A DNA stretch of 64,000 bases from the NCBI RefSeq assembly GCF_013285155.1, contig NZ_JABTEL010000002.1:1-64000 (forward strand), in the 5' to 3' direction. Positions within the stretch are counted from its first letter, which is position 1. Each line of letters begins with the position of its first letter. Of this stretch, positions 63,697 through 64,000 are shown piece after piece. The translations under genes were made by a program, and so were the position numbers. The DNA comes from Winogradskyella undariae. GTDB lineage: Bacteria; Bacteroidota; Bacteroidia; Flavobacteriales; Flavobacteriaceae. The notes under the pieces are model-generated. The model was not told where the DNA came from. It did no database searches and saw only the letters and a list, made by a program, of their open reading frames with translations.

Positions 63697-64000
63697 ATGG
63701 CAGACGAAAAAAATAATCCAAATAATAAAAAAGGGCAAATTAATATTGAGCTAGATGAGAAGATAGCAGAGGGTACATATTCTAATTTGGCTATAATTAA
63801 TCATTCAGTATCAGAATTTGTTGTAGACTTTGTAAGTATTATGCCTGGTACACCTAAAAGTAAAGTAAAGTCTAGAATAATTTTAACACCACAGCATGCT
63901 AAACGTTTATTAAAAGCATTAGCTGAAAATGTTACCCGTTTTGAAAATGCTCATGGAGAAATAAAAGATTATGAGCAACCTCCAATACCATTAAATTTTG
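63697..64000 (+). CDS. DUF3467 family protein (cut by window end)
   Basis: The frame beginning ATG at 63697 reads MADEKNNPNNKKGQINIELD, then EGTYSNLAIINHSVSEFVVDFV, PGTPKSKVKSRIILTPQHAKRLLKALAENV and a Pro-rich end, and is open at 64000. This is a nearly complete DUF3467 domain, a small family that follows rpoC in Bacteroidota; its function is unknown. Probably only a few codons are missing. Confidence 0.85.
   Translation, partial: MADEKNNPNNKKGQINIELDEKIAEGTYSNLAIINHSVSEFVVDFVSIMPGTPKSKVKSRIILTPQHAKRLLKALAENVTRFENAHGEIKDYEQPPIPLNF

Overview
The window looks like chromosome from a marine-type member of the Flavobacteriaceae (Bacteroidota); the genus cannot be fixed from sequence alone. The evidence is strongly AT-rich DNA, Bacteroidota-style promoters (TTTG upstream of TANNTTTG), A-rich regions instead of Shine-Dalgarno sites before starts, several proteins with type IX secretion (T9SS) C-terminal sorting domains, a tmRNA whose tag reads GENNYALAA, and Bacteroidota families such as DUF2851, DUF1361 and DUF3467 (the last beside rpoC).

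Left end (1-3600): part of a small integrated mobile element abutting the tmRNA gene ssrA. It holds a DUF6876-like protein, a BfmA/BtgA-type mobilization protein, and a Bacteroidota-type tyrosine integrase facing the 3' end of ssrA. Its noncoding DNA is dense with structure: a 16-bp perfect palindrome, a 15-bp direct repeat, four tandem 11-bp repeats and a 12-bp inverted repeat. No relaxase or cargo is visible and no second attachment site was found, so the element probably continues left of the window or is a remnant.

Middle (3600-50200): chromosomal genes in short operons. They include an exported TPR protein with a very large multidomain purple-acid-phosphatase-like T9SS substrate and a di-haem cytochrome c peroxidase; a saccharopine-dehydrogenase-like enzyme with an SDR; a membrane protein, winged-helix regulator and CreD group with matching inverted repeats before two of its genes; a class II (B12-dependent) ribonucleotide reductase; a fluoride channel; a 1007-residue TPR protein, lipoprotein and outer-membrane barrel cluster; lipoprotein hydrolases (amidohydrolase, GDPD, NamZ-like); a FIST sensor with an overlapping hybrid histidine kinase; a two-TM potassium channel; an alanine/glycine symporter; an acyl-CoA dehydrogenase; XerC; and a ribosome hibernation factor.

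Right end (50200-64000): the conserved information-processing block tRNA-Thr, Tyr, Gly, Thr, tuf, tRNA-Trp, secE, nusG, rplK, rplA, rplJ, rplL, rpoB, rpoC, then a DUF3467 gene cut by the window end. A textbook TTTG-N19-TACATTTG promoter precedes the tRNA cluster. A strong hairpin lies between rplL and rpoB, where enterobacteria have an attenuator, and a GNRA-capped hairpin lies just before rpoC.
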